42,893 bases of DNA from RGIG9041 sp045612565. GTDB lineage: Bacteria; Bacillota; Clostridia; Oscillospirales; QAKW01. Below the pieces are notes generated by a model. It did no database searches, was not told the DNA's origin, and was given only the letters and a program-made list of their open reading frames with translations. Where the stretch lies: assembly GCA_045612565.1 (NCBI GenBank), contig JAZKZG010000078.1, forward strand, positions 1-42,893. The letters are read 5' to 3'. Of this stretch, positions 14,651 to 24,866 are shown piece after piece. The position numbers and the translations under genes were made by a program. Numbering within the stretch: the stretch's first letter is position 1; every line of letters begins with the position of its first letter.

Positions 14651-17600
14651 ATGAATCAAAACAAAAAGTTGCTCACAAGAATCATCTCGCTTATGCTGTC
14701 GATGCTTATGATGGTATCGTATGTAGGCGTGGTTCAGGTAACTGCTCTCACACCCGAGAATTCGGAAGTGCTGGGCGTGAACGATGGTCCTTGGAGCCAA
14801 ACAACAAGTGGGCTTGTTGCAAACAGCTATGCCCTCAACGATGTCGAAAAGGCTATACTCGGCAGTGCCGGATTGGCCGGAGACATTTACAGTGTTGCAG
14901 TACCCGATGACAGCAACGACGGACTTGTATCTGTTGATGCTGATGCACAGGTTATCACTGCAGTGCCGTATGAAACAAACGGATTTGTATGGGTACCTAC
15001 CCTTGCTGTTGTTGTATACTCAGCAAACGGTGCAGGCGATGCAATTGACGTTGAACTTACCAAAGTCGGCGACAAATACATCGGCAGTTTCACAAAACCT
15101 GCAAACTCATACAGCGTGAGGGTTGTTTACACTCTCAGCATTGAAGTGGATAAAGACCTTCAAAAAACACTTGTAAACACACCTTACTATCTCGCAGACG
15201 GCTATCTTAAATTAAAAGATGCAGTTGACGGCTCACTCGCTATTGCTGTTTCGGCTATCAACGAGAAAATGGAAGAACTCCGCGCTCTTTACAACGGCAT
15301 AAAGTATGAGGCAACTTACGAAGGTGAAGTTGTTTATACATACGAACTCGGCTTTGAGGCTGACAGTGCTTGTAAAACTGCAATTGGCAATCTTATTGCC
15401 GATTATGACAAGGCGGAAAACAACGGACGTCTCACTCTTGCAAAAGATTTTGACGATTACAGAGCTGCTCAGAGTAAAATCAAATTTATGCTCGAAAACG
15501 GTGCTGCTGTAAAAGAACACATCAATTGGTTCTATACACAACTTGCAAACATCAATGCAAACAGCAGCGAAATTCTTGCTATTGCAGAAAAACTCGAAAA
15601 TCTTGCAAATGGTACAGGCGAAGGTACAATCGCAGATGCAAAAAACAAGATTGACGAACTTGCTGTTACACTCACTGAAGAGGCTAACAAATTACTCGAC
15701 CAGAAAATTCAGACAGAGATCATTGATGTTGTTGTAAAAACAGCACAAGATACATACGGTCTTGACATTAGCTCGCTCAGCGGCAAAACACGTAAAGACG
15801 ATGCGATTTATAAAGAAATCGAAGCTAAACGTGTATACTTCATATCACAAGCTGAGGAAGCAGAGAAATCAGCAGCGTGGTTGCTCAAATTAGGCAATAC
15901 CTCGAAGGCTGAAGAACTTCTTGCAGCTGCAAAACTTATCCGTGAAGACGGAATTAAAGCTCTTGATGACCTTGAGGCGGGTATCCGCGAGGCATACAGA
16001 CTCGGTGACGAGGCAATCAACGAGAAGGTTGACGAACTCAAGGCTAAAAAGACAGACCTTGATGCTATGGGAACAACTGCTCTTGAAAAAGCTGCCGACA
16101 TCCGCGAAATCGTAACCGGAGCAAACGGCGGTATCAAACTCAGCCAGGTTGTTAACACAGTTAAAAACTACAGAAATCAGACTTGGGATTATATCGGCAA
16201 AACACTCGTTCGTGACGATATCACTGATGAGCAGTATCTTGCACTTGACAGCGTAGTTAAAACTGCTATCGATCCTATTTATGACGAGTTACTCGTTTTT
16301 GAACACGACGATTTTGAAATTAAGGATTCACTTTATGCAACCGAAACCGAAATCAGTTCACTTGTTGAGCAGTATTCGGTACACGTTGATGTAAAAGCAT
16401 CGGTTGTACCCAAAAATACAGTTAACTCGGCAGACCTCGCTTCGCTTGAGGTTGAGAGTTCGGAATTCCCGCTCGATAAAAACACACCGGCAGATAAAGT
16501 TATTGAACATATTGATATCACAAATGTTGAATATACTGCTCTTGACAGATGGGACTCATACTATAACATCAATACCGATAACTATAACAGAACTGTTACC
16601 GTTACCGATAAAGACGGAAACGAAATTTCAGACTTTGATGCTCTTGATTGCGATATAGTTTATACAATTGAGTACACACCCAAACAGTACACAATTACAG
16701 AGACATACAAGGCAGCGGGTGAAGATAAAACAGTTGTTCCTTACGGTTACAATTGGCGTTTGCCCCGTCCTGACGATATCTCAAAATCGTATGATTATGA
16801 GGTTGACGGTGTTTCGTATCTCGAAAGCTCAATCGTAAGAGTCACAAAGAACATATCTGCAAGCCGCAAAGAAGGTAAAGCACTTATTGCTAAATCTGTT
16901 GCAGAACTTATTGCAATGAGCAAGACACCCGGTTCGCAGCTCAGCGCAAAAGAACTTGCAATCTTAAACACCGGTGCATTTAATTCTGATACAGTATACT
17001 ACCGTACACCCGAAAATAAAGATGCTCTTGCAACTGTTGAAGATGCAGACGACGGTTATAAAGTTGTTGCAAAAACAATGACAGCAGGTATTGTAGGCAG
17101 CGAAGCTGTATGGACACCTGTAAGCGTTGTTCCTGTATATGCAACAGGTAACGGCGCTCCCGTTGTACTTGCTAAAAACGGTGATGTATACGAAGCTACT
17201 TTTGCATACGGCGGACAGCTCCTTAATGTTAATGTTACATATCAGCTTTCAATTGATACAATCGGTGCTGATACTGTTTCAAAATTTGTAAACGTTGGTA
17301 GTGAACTCGTTGCAGCTGCAGGAATGCAGAAGGGCGCACTTGATACACTTTGCACACAGAACAACTTCTACAAAAACCTCGAACAAGTTACATCAACTGT
17401 TCTTGGTACAGTAGGTTCGGCTGTTCCCAATATGTCAGCCACAGCAAAGGCTGCTCTTAACGAACTCACAAGCCTTTGTATCAACTCAAACACAACATAC
17501 ACATACCTTTACGAATATCTCACACAGTATATGAGTGAGAGCGGCGGTCTTGCATACCTCTATAAAGGTCAGAATGCCGCAAACATCATTAAACAAATCA

Positions 17601-20600
17601 ACCTTGTAAATAAAAATCTTCCTATCGTTTGGAAAGATGCTGCAGTACAGGCATACATCAACTCGATGGCAGCACTTGCTTCACAGTCACAAAAGATTGA
17701 GGCTGTTATGGCTCAACTTGCATCGACAAATGTTCCCCCTGTAAATGCACTCGTTAACACAAACAGTTCATTTGTTGACAACCTGATTGCAGCAGTAACT
17801 GCATCGGGCGAAACTTCAACTCACGAAAATGTTTCGGGCACAATCGTTTTAGAGGAAACATTAACCGCAGCAGCACCCGGTCAGATGTCATACGCTGTTG
17901 AAGTTGAGGTTCTTGACAAAAATGACAATTTTGTTCGCTCATACAAAACAGAGCGTTTTGTTCCCAAGAACACAGTTGTTAAAGTAGCTGAGTTTGAAGA
18001 AATGTACAACGCACTTGTTGCACAGATCGCTAACGCTCAGTATTATGTTGCTGATAAAGATCTTCCTGCAGAAGACGTTAAAGTAACAGGTGATGTTACT
18101 TTCGTTTCATCACTTCGCCCTGTATCATACACCGTTAAAATTGACGGCGAATCAGATCAGACAATCTATGCTTTTGATGCATACACCATCAATCTTCCCG
18201 GTACAGGCGTAAACGGCTTTAAATATATATATAATGTAGGAAACAAAACTCAAGAGGTTGGCACAGGCACTCTCGAGAACTATTCACTCGGCACAAACAT
18301 CGCTGACATTGACGCATTGTTTGGCGCAGACCGCGAACTCGTTATTACCCGTGAACTTGTTGATATTAACAAAGATAACTTCATTAAGTTTATCGGTGAC
18401 CTCAACAAAGCATTTAAAAATGCAGGTTTTGACGGCGCAACATTTGTTCCTTTCGAAGATAATAACGGAAATCTTTCAATTGTTCTTCGTGTAACATCAA
18501 CAGACACAACTCTTAGCGCAAACGCACTTGCAAGTGAACTCGTTTCGATTGTTAAAAACCTCTCATATGTTGGTCTTAACAACAATATGCTCTTTGGTCT
18601 TAACAGCGATAACGAAGTTAAGCTCTATGTTCAGTCTATTATTAATATGATAGCAAACAGCGGACTTGGCATCGATACACTCTTTGATATTACCGATGAA
18701 AACGGCAAACTTAAAGAGTTTAAACTTGGTGGTGTAACAGTTGTTGACGGATTTACAGTTGATAACCTCAACAAACTCGGTGCAAAGATTATTGAAACAT
18801 CAATGCAGTACGGTGTTAACGTTAACAACGCAACAAGCGTACCGCTCTATGTAACATATCAGGATTACGGCACACAAGCGGACCTTCTTAAGAAAGCAAG
18901 ACTCGGTGCAAAACAGATTGCTCCGTTTATTGACCTCACTTGCAAAGACGGTGCTGTTAATATGACACTCAATCTTCCCGATAGCGTTTATGCATACTTT
19001 GTATCAGCACTTCTTGCTGTAGGCGAGATTGATTTTGAAACAATCCAGTCATACGACCTTGCACAGATCGTTGAATACTGCCACGGTCTTATCGCTCCGA
19101 TGTTTAACGCAGATGGCGTTGTAGCAGATACATTTATTAACACAGTTGAAAAAGCTGGTCTTTATAAGTATATAAGTGGTTACGATTCGGAAGCTAACAA
19201 AGCGTTGTTCGACTTCCTTTATAACGGACTTGACCATCTCTTTGACAGCACAGAGATTACCGGTTCATCAGTTGGCGGTGCATACTCGGGTATGTTCAAA
19301 TACGATGCACTCGATGTTCTCTTTAACAAGAAACCTGCTGCTGCAGAATATTCAAATATGGTTGCAGAAGTAGACACAGGTCTTGAACTTGCTGTAAACT
19401 TCAACCTCAAAAACCGTGATGTTGAATATCAGGCACTCATACTTGATATCAATGTTGAAGACACCATTTCAAACCCCAAAGAAAACCTTGGCGGTATTAT
19501 GGGCGGCAAGGATGAAGCTATTGACTTTGCAAAGAAATATCATCTCACACGCAATGTTGCATCTGAAATTGCTCATCTTTCAGAGGGTGCAATCGTTGTT
19601 ATGCTCTCAGATGTACACAGCGACATCACAGTAAACAAAGATGTTATTATCAACCTTAACGGTTACTCAATAAACGGCGATATTACCTCAAAGGCAACAA
19701 CCACAATTGTTGACAGCACTCTTAACACAGCGGGTTACGGTAGCGTAACAGGTGATCTTATCGCAAACGGCGGCACATTCAAACTCGGAAGCGGTAAGTT
19801 CTCAAGCTCAGCTGAGCAGTTTATTGATACAGGTTACTACATTGAAAACAATGTTGTAACAAACGGTTGCTATTCAATCGAAAAAGACGGCGAAGACCTC
19901 AATGTATATCTCGGCACAGAGTATTTGTCACTTGACAGACCTGCTGCTAAGATAATGGCGACTGATATCGTATTCAAACTTCTTATGAACTATTACAAGT
20001 GTTCACAGTTCACAGTTGATTCAGATGTTCTTTACAAATTGGATCTTCTCAACGTAACAGATGCACTTGATAATCTTTCATCACTTATCGATCAGGTACT
20101 TGATGGTATAGACACTGAAGGTTGCTCAAACTTTGCAACTAAGTTTATGCAAGACGTTACTGATTTTGAAGCAATTGCACAGGCTATTGATAACAAAACA
20201 GCAGTTGCTGAATACTCGATTACAAACTATGCTTTTGAGCCTTATATGACAGTTGAGGGCAAAGGCAAAAACAGCTTCCTCTCGCTTAATGTAAAAGCAG
20301 GTCAGGATAAACAGATTACAAACCTCAATGTATACGTTGCAAACGAGGTTGACGCTGATAAGAGAGCAAAAATGAGCGAAATTCTTCGCGAACTTGATGC
20401 TATCAGCACTATCGAAGATATTGATATCAATATTGATTCAATCAAATACGCAAACAAATCATTTGATGTTAAAGGCTCTGCTTCTGCTAACGTTGAGGTA
20501 GACCTCACAAACGACGTTAACTACCCCGTAATTATTGCGGCAATCGTTGCAGACGGTATTGGCGGCAAATACAAGACAGAACTTGTGAACGCAATCAAGA

Positions 20601-23503
20601 ACTATCAGACAAACAACGATATAAACGGTCTTAAAACATCACTTGAAAAATTAACAGTTGCACAGACAATTATTGCTCTTAAAGCTACACGTAATAAGTC
20701 ATTTGCAAACATTCTCAACTCTCTTGGCTTAAAAGCAGCCGATGCAGTTGAACTCGAATCGCTTTATGCAATTGCACGTAAAGTTGCAGGTACAGTTCTT
20801 GAATTTTCTAAGAAACACGGCAATGACGCAAAACTTGGTGCATTCAAAGTAAGCGGCGAATACGGCACATACGCATACGACTACGAAAACGGCAAAGATG
20901 CTTGTGTAAGTTTGGTACTCAAACTCTTTACAGAATCAAAAGACATCACCGTTAAAAATAAAGACGGCGTTATCACAATGAATACTGATGACATCGCAGC
21001 TGCACTCGAAAGTGTAACAGCAGGCAGCACAGTATACGTAAACGCTCCGGTTGTACTTTCAAAAGACGTTACATTACCCGCAGTTGAATTCAGTGTTGTA
21101 AATGGACAGAACATCAACTTCGGAGGCTACAAACTCTGGTTTGATAACACTTATACAAAACTTACAATCGACAGCGACATTTCATCATACGTTGACTTTG
21201 ACGAAACAATTTTCTGCTCAGAAATCGAACGCACAGAGCAAGAAGGCAAATATGTATTTGCACTCGTTGGCGAACAGCATGAATGGGTAGATATCCCCGC
21301 TGTAGATCCCACTTGTGATACTGACGGTAGCACTGCAGGTGTATGGTGTAAACACTGTCACAAGTATCAGGATGGCAAACAGCCTCAAAAAGTTGACCGC
21401 TTAGGTCATAACTATGTTGAAACTGTAGTTGAAGCTACATGTACAACAGAGGGTTACACACTCCATACATGCTCAAACTGCCAAGACAGTTACAAAACAA
21501 ACATCGTTCCCGCTAAAAACCACAGCGGAACAACCGAAATCATCCCCGGAAAAGAAGCAACCTGTACCGAAGACGGTCTTACAGATGGTCTCAAGTGTAC
21601 AGAATGTAATGAAATTCTTGAAGCACAACGTGTAATTCCCGCGGATCACAAACCCGTTGATGCAAACTCAGATGCTACATGTACCGAGCATGGATACTCA
21701 GGCAAGACTGTATGTTCTGTCTGCGGTGTTGTAATTAATGAAGGTACAGAAATCCCCGCAAAGGGACACACAGTTGCTGTTGTTCAGGGTACAGCTCCCA
21801 CATGTGACAGCACAGGTCTCACAGCCGGTGCATACTGCCCCGATTGTGACCACGTATTTGTAAAACAAGAAATTATTGCAAAACTCGACCACAAAGTTGT
21901 AATTGATCCTGCAGTTGAGGCTACATGTACAAAGACAGGTCTCACAGAAGGCTCACACTGTGCAATCTGTGATAAGGTGCTTGAAGAACAGATAGTTACT
22001 CCTTTTGCAGATCACACACCTGTTGTTGACCCTGCAGTTGAGGCTACTTGTACAAAGACAGGTCTCACAGAAGGCTCACATTGTAAATTCTGCGACAAGG
22101 TGCTTGTTGCACAGCAAGAAACACCTGTTTCGGATCATAAAGGCATCGTTGTTCCCGCTGTTGAGGCTACATGTACAACAACAGGTCTTACAGAAGGTTC
22201 AAACTGTAAGTTCTGTGACAAGGTACTTGTTGCACAGCAAGTAACAGATATGATTGACCACGTGGCAGTAATCGATAAAGCGGTTGAACCTACATGTACA
22301 AAGACAGGTCTCACAGCCGGCTCACATTGTAAATTCTGTGACAAAGTAATTATTGCACAACAAGTTGTAGATATGCTCGACCATAAGGTTGTAGTTGATA
22401 AAGCAGTAGAAGCAACCTGTACAAAGACAGGTCTTACAGAAGGTTCACACTGTGCAATCTGTGACAAAGTTATTGTAGAACAGAACGAAGTTGCAAAGAA
22501 ACCTCATATCACAGTAACTGACAGAGGTATTGAGGCAACCTGTACAAGCACAGGTATCACCGAAGGTTCACATTGTTCAGCATGTGGCGAGGTATTTGTT
22601 GCACAGACAGAAATACCTATGAAAGAGCACAATAAAGTAATAGACGCTGCTGTTGAAGCAACCTGCACAAGCAAAGGTCTTACAGAGGGTTCACACTGTA
22701 AAACTTGTGATAAGGTATTTGTTGCACAAACAGAAGTACCGATGAAAGAACACAACAAAGTAACAGACCCCGCAAGAGTACCTACATGTACAATGAGCGG
22801 TCTTACAGAAGGCTCACATTGTGAAGATTGCGGTAAGGTATTTGTGGCACAGCAAGACATTGCAGTAGTTGACCATAAGCCTGTAGTTGATAAAGCAGTG
22901 GCTGCAACAAAAGACAAAACAGGTCTTACAGAAGGTTCACACTGTGAAGTTTGTAACAAAGTGCTTGTAGCACAGAAAGTTACAGCAAAACTCCCCTATA
23001 TCAACGTTCCCACAGTAAAAGTTGATGCACAGGGTACCGTACGCGGTGCAAAGGTTGATGCTACCAACAAATATGTATATCTCGACGTTGCTCCCACAGG
23101 ATTTACTGTAGAAGAATTTGTGGCAGTTAACTTCAAGATTGATAACGCAACAACAACAAAGCAGACAATAACAAATCGTGACGGCAGCGTACAGCGCGGT
23201 GCAAAAGACCTTGTTTGCACAGGTGACAAGGTGACCGTATGGGCAGCAAATGCCGACGGCGCACAAACAAGCGTAACATACAATATTATAGTTATGGGCG
23301 ACTCTAACTGCGACGGTAAACTCAATGCTCGTGACCTTGTTCTTATGAAACTTTCATTCGTAGGCGATCTCACACTTGAACAGCCCGACTCAACTGCGGC
23401 AGATATGAACTTTGACGGTAAAATAAATGCACGTGATGCAGTTGCGTGTGAAACTAAATTCTTGTTATGGTCAACGAAACAGTACGTTTCATTGACAAAA
23501 TAA
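14651..23503 (+). CDS. Giant secreted multidomain protein with Cys/His repeats and dockerin
   Basis: A 2950-residue secreted protein. Residues 1-32 form a signal peptide ending near VTA. A beta-rich module (about 50-190) recurs at about 750-890. Between and after them lie alpha-helical segments, and about 1650-1750 resembles a short beta-helix (VTVNKD-like strands, LNGYSINGD). Residues 2210-2782 are 14 repeats of about 41 residues with the pattern H...C...(H)C..C. A linker domain and a type I dockerin (2883-2950) with two DxNxDGxxNAxD calcium loops close the protein. The dockerin implies attachment to a cohesin partner, for which the next gene is a candidate. I start at ATG 14651, nine bases after AAAGG, because earlier TTG and ATG codons are too close to that site. 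Ligand or enzyme activity is not evident; an adhesin or scaffold is likely. Confidence 0.85.
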   Translation: MNQNKKLLTRIISLMLSMLMMVSYVGVVQVTALTPENSEVLGVNDGPWSQTTSGLVANSYALNDVEKAILGSAGLAGDIYSVAVPDDSNDGLVSVDADAQVITAVPYETNGFVWVPTLAVVVYSANGAGDAIDVELTKVGDKYIGSFTKPANSYSVRVVYTLSIEVDKDLQKTLVNTPYYLADGYLKLKDAVDGSLAIAVSAINEKMEELRALYNGIKYEATYEGEVVYTYELGFEADSACKTAIGNLIADYDKAENNGRLTLAKDFDDYRAAQSKIKFMLENGAAVKEHINWFYTQLANINANSSEILAIAEKLENLANGTGEGTIADAKNKIDELAVTLTEEANKLLDQKIQTEIIDVVVKTAQDTYGLDISSLSGKTRKDDAIYKEIEAKRVYFISQAEEAEKSAAWLLKLGNTSKAEELLAAAKLIREDGIKALDDLEAGIREAYRLGDEAINEKVDELKAKKTDLDAMGTTALEKAADIREIVTGANGGIKLSQVVNTVKNYRNQTWDYIGKTLVRDDITDEQYLALDSVVKTAIDPIYDELLVFEHDDFEIKDSLYATETEISSLVEQYSVHVDVKASVVPKNTVNSADLASLEVESSEFPLDKNTPADKVIEHIDITNVEYTALDRWDSYYNINTDNYNRTVTVTDKDGNEISDFDALDCDIVYTIEYTPKQYTITETYKAAGEDKTVVPYGYNWRLPRPDDISKSYDYEVDGVSYLESSIVRVTKNISASRKEGKALIAKSVAELIAMSKTPGSQLSAKELAILNTGAFNSDTVYYRTPENKDALATVEDADDGYKVVAKTMTAGIVGSEAVWTPVSVVPVYATGNGAPVVLAKNGDVYEATFAYGGQLLNVNVTYQLSIDTIGADTVSKFVNVGSELVAAAGMQKGALDTLCTQNNFYKNLEQVTSTVLGTVGSAVPNMSATAKAALNELTSLCINSNTTYTYLYEYLTQYMSESGGLAYLYKGQNAANIIKQINLVNKNLPIVWKDAAVQAYINSMAALASQSQKIEAVMAQLASTNVPPVNALVNTNSSFVDNLIAAVTASGETSTHENVSGTIVLEETLTAAAPGQMSYAVEVEVLDKNDNFVRSYKTERFVPKNTVVKVAEFEEMYNALVAQIANAQYYVADKDLPAEDVKVTGDVTFVSSLRPVSYTVKIDGESDQTIYAFDAYTINLPGTGVNGFKYIYNVGNKTQEVGTGTLENYSLGTNIADIDALFGADRELVITRELVDINKDNFIKFIGDLNKAFKNAGFDGATFVPFEDNNGNLSIVLRVTSTDTTLSANALASELVSIVKNLSYVGLNNNMLFGLNSDNEVKLYVQSIINMIANSGLGIDTLFDITDENGKLKEFKLGGVTVVDGFTVDNLNKLGAKIIETSMQYGVNVNNATSVPLYVTYQDYGTQADLLKKARLGAKQIAPFIDLTCKDGAVNMTLNLPDSVYAYFVSALLAVGEIDFETIQSYDLAQIVEYCHGLIAPMFNADGVVADTFINTVEKAGLYKYISGYDSEANKALFDFLYNGLDHLFDSTEITGSSVGGAYSGMFKYDALDVLFNKKPAAAEYSNMVAEVDTGLELAVNFNLKNRDVEYQALILDINVEDTISNPKENLGGIMGGKDEAIDFAKKYHLTRNVASEIAHLSEGAIVVMLSDVHSDITVNKDVIINLNGYSINGDITSKATTTIVDSTLNTAGYGSVTGDLIANGGTFKLGSGKFSSSAEQFIDTGYYIENNVVTNGCYSIEKDGEDLNVYLGTEYLSLDRPAAKIMATDIVFKLLMNYYKCSQFTVDSDVLYKLDLLNVTDALDNLSSLIDQVLDGIDTEGCSNFATKFMQDVTDFEAIAQAIDNKTAVAEYSITNYAFEPYMTVEGKGKNSFLSLNVKAGQDKQITNLNVYVANEVDADKRAKMSEILRELDAISTIEDIDINIDSIKYANKSFDVKGSASANVEVDLTNDVNYPVIIAAIVADGIGGKYKTELVNAIKNYQTNNDINGLKTSLEKLTVAQTIIALKATRNKSFANILNSLGLKAADAVELESLYAIARKVAGTVLEFSKKHGNDAKLGAFKVSGEYGTYAYDYENGKDACVSLVLKLFTESKDITVKNKDGVITMNTDDIAAALESVTAGSTVYVNAPVVLSKDVTLPAVEFSVVNGQNINFGGYKLWFDNTYTKLTIDSDISSYVDFDETIFCSEIERTEQEGKYVFALVGEQHEWVDIPAVDPTCDTDGSTAGVWCKHCHKYQDGKQPQKVDRLGHNYVETVVEATCTTEGYTLHTCSNCQDSYKTNIVPAKNHSGTTEIIPGKEATCTEDGLTDGLKCTECNEILEAQRVIPADHKPVDANSDATCTEHGYSGKTVCSVCGVVINEGTEIPAKGHTVAVVQGTAPTCDSTGLTAGAYCPDCDHVFVKQEIIAKLDHKVVIDPAVEATCTKTGLTEGSHCAICDKVLEEQIVTPFADHTPVVDPAVEATCTKTGLTEGSHCKFCDKVLVAQQETPVSDHKGIVVPAVEATCTTTGLTEGSNCKFCDKVLVAQQVTDMIDHVAVIDKAVEPTCTKTGLTAGSHCKFCDKVIIAQQVVDMLDHKVVVDKAVEATCTKTGLTEGSHCAICDKVIVEQNEVAKKPHITVTDRGIEATCTSTGITEGSHCSACGEVFVAQTEIPMKEHNKVIDAAVEATCTSKGLTEGSHCKTCDKVFVAQTEVPMKEHNKVTDPARVPTCTMSGLTEGSHCEDCGKVFVAQQDIAVVDHKPVVDKAVAATKDKTGLTEGSHCEVCNKVLVAQKVTAKLPYINVPTVKVDAQGTVRGAKVDATNKYVYLDVAPTGFTVEEFVAVNFKIDNATTTKQTITNRDGSVQRGAKDLVCTGDKVTVWAANADGAQTSVTYNIIVMGDSNCDGKLNARDLVLMKLSFVGDLTLEQPDSTAADMNFDGKINARDAVACETKFLLWSTKQYVSLTK
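21278..22996 (+). repeat. Fourteen tandem 120-126 base repeats coding a Cys/His module
   Basis: In-frame repeats inside the giant gene. Each codes H-x(8-11)-C-T-x(3)-G-x(4)-[HKVYN]-C-x2-C-[DGN]. Units 6-14 are most alike (GLTEGSHC and DKVLVAQ recur) while units 1-5 have diverged. The last unit has lost its first Cys. Similarity highest toward the middle and end suggests unequal-crossover homogenisation. Confidence 0.9.
23297..23503 (+). other. Dockerin type I domain coding segment
   Basis: Two EF-hand-like calcium loops, DSNCDGKLNARD and DMNFDGKINARD, separated by about 24 residues at the extreme C-terminus of the giant protein, as in cellulosomal and non-cellulosomal dockerins. Confidence 0.88.
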
Positions 23504-23528
23504 CCGTTAGGTAGAGGAGAGAGTATCA

Positions 23529-24845
23529 ATGAAAAAATTCAATAAGATAATTTCTACACTTGCAATAGCGGTATTGTTGTGCATGACACTCAGCGTGTTT
23601 GTGGGGGCTAACGCCTCCACACCCGCTGCGCAGACAATCAAAGCAACTGCAGGCGAAATTGTAACTATCACATTAACAGAAAGCAATTGCTACGGTATAA
23701 GCGGTTCGATTACATACAGCAACCGCGCATTGTTCTCGTCACTTACACCCGGCAATTCAGCTTACGGTCAGATCCGTGAAAACAGCTTTATTCTCAGCAG
23801 TGCCGAAAAGGTAGAGTGTACAGTTGCACTCACTGCTAAAATAAGTGACAACGCAACTGTAGGCAGCAAATGTGTGGTATCATTTGCCGACTATTTACGC
23901 GTTGACAACAACACAACTCTTGAAGGTCCCGACGGTCTTACAAAAACCGTTACTGTAGAAGTTGTTGAAAAAACACAGCCAAAACCCGATGACAGCAAAC
24001 CTACAGATAAACCTCAGGAAAACAAACCTGCAGATAAACCTCAGGAAAACAAACCTACAGACAAACCTCAGCAGAATAAACCCACAACACAACAGCCGTC
24101 AACAACTCCCGGCGGTACAACAACAACCCCCGGTGGCACTACAACAACCCCGGGCGGTACAACAACAACCCCCGGTGGCACTACAACAACTCCCGGTGGC
24201 ACTACAACAAACAAAAATAACGGCAAACTTGACTATAGCGCACTTTACAGACAAATTAATATAGCAGGCGGTCTTACACAGGCAGATTATACTGCAGAAT
24301 CATGGACAGCAATGCAAACAGCTCTCACAAGAGCAAACGCTGCTAAAAACGCAAAAACACAAAATGAAATCAACAACGCCGCAACTGCTCTCAAAAACGC
24401 AATTGCATCACTTGTTCGCGTAAATGCTGCCGAACTCAACACACTTTTAGAGTCTGCAACTCAGTTTGTTGAACAGGACGAACTCGGCGTACTTAAAAAA
24501 GCAGTTGAAGACGCTATTGCAGCAGCAGAGGAAGCTATAAAGAGCGGTGACGCTGAAAAGATTGCAGCAGCAAAAGCAGCACTTGAATCAGCACTCAATG
24601 CATACAAATCAAAAATCGATGAACTCGGCAAAGGCGAAATTGTAGAGGTCGAAAAACCTGTTGAGGTTAACCCCACATCACCTTTCTGTAACATCGCATT
24701 CCACAAACTTTTAATAATCCTTCTTATTGTAAGCTTTATTATTAACCTTGGTCTCGGCGGTCTTATCGGCTACTATTTCTATATGCGCAGAAAGAACCTC
24801 CAGGACGACACACCTCTTGTTGATTACAATATCGACGAGGACTAA
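23529..24845 (+). CDS. Membrane-anchored protein with cohesin-like domain, PGGT linker and FIVAR repeats
   Basis: A 438-residue cell-surface protein. A signal peptide (1-29) leads into an about 120-residue beta-sandwich (about 32-150). Its layout AGEIVTITLTESN, GISGSITYSNRALF, SLTPG and VECTVALTAKISDNATVGSKCVVSF resembles a cohesin, though the match is weak. Then come three DKPQENKP-type repeats and five PGGTTTT repeats forming a wall-spanning linker. A FIVAR three-helix domain follows (about 238-305: YTAESWTAMQTALTRA), then a second helical repeat. A membrane helix (about 392-416) and a short acidic tail end it. It begins 25 bases after the dockerin gene with a GAGGAG site, so the two are co-expressed. 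My inference is that it anchors the dockerin protein to the cell. A plain adhesin is the alternative. Confidence 0.78.
   Translation: MKKFNKIISTLAIAVLLCMTLSVFVGANASTPAAQTIKATAGEIVTITLTESNCYGISGSITYSNRALFSSLTPGNSAYGQIRENSFILSSAEKVECTVALTAKISDNATVGSKCVVSFADYLRVDNNTTLEGPDGLTKTVTVEVVEKTQPKPDDSKPTDKPQENKPADKPQENKPTDKPQQNKPTTQQPSTTPGGTTTTPGGTTTTPGGTTTTPGGTTTTPGGTTTNKNNGKLDYSALYRQINIAGGLTQADYTAESWTAMQTALTRANAAKNAKTQNEINNAATALKNAIASLVRVNAAELNTLLESATQFVEQDELGVLKKAVEDAIAAAEEAIKSGDAEKIAAAKAALESALNAYKSKIDELGKGEIVEVEKPVEVNPTSPFCNIAFHKLLIILLIVSFIINLGLGGLIGYYFYMRRKNLQDDTPLVDYNIDED
24107..24211 (+). repeat. Five 21-base repeats coding PGGTTTT
   Basis: In-frame minisatellite in the anchor gene. The units differ only at synonymous sites (GGCGGT versus GGTGGC). 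Copy number is probably variable and would change linker length. Degenerate 24-base DKPQENKP repeats lie just upstream (about 23998-24081). Confidence 0.85.
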
Positions 24846-24866
24846 GAATAACAGAGGAAAACAGTT

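Noticed and set aside
22135..22959. Leftward open frames opposite the Cys/His repeats
   Set aside because: They mirror the tandem repeat, have no ribosome sites, and interrupt a well-defined secreted protein.
21278..22996. CRISPR-like regular repeats
   Set aside because: The periodicity is 120-126 bases, fully in frame, with protein-level conservation and no unique spacers.
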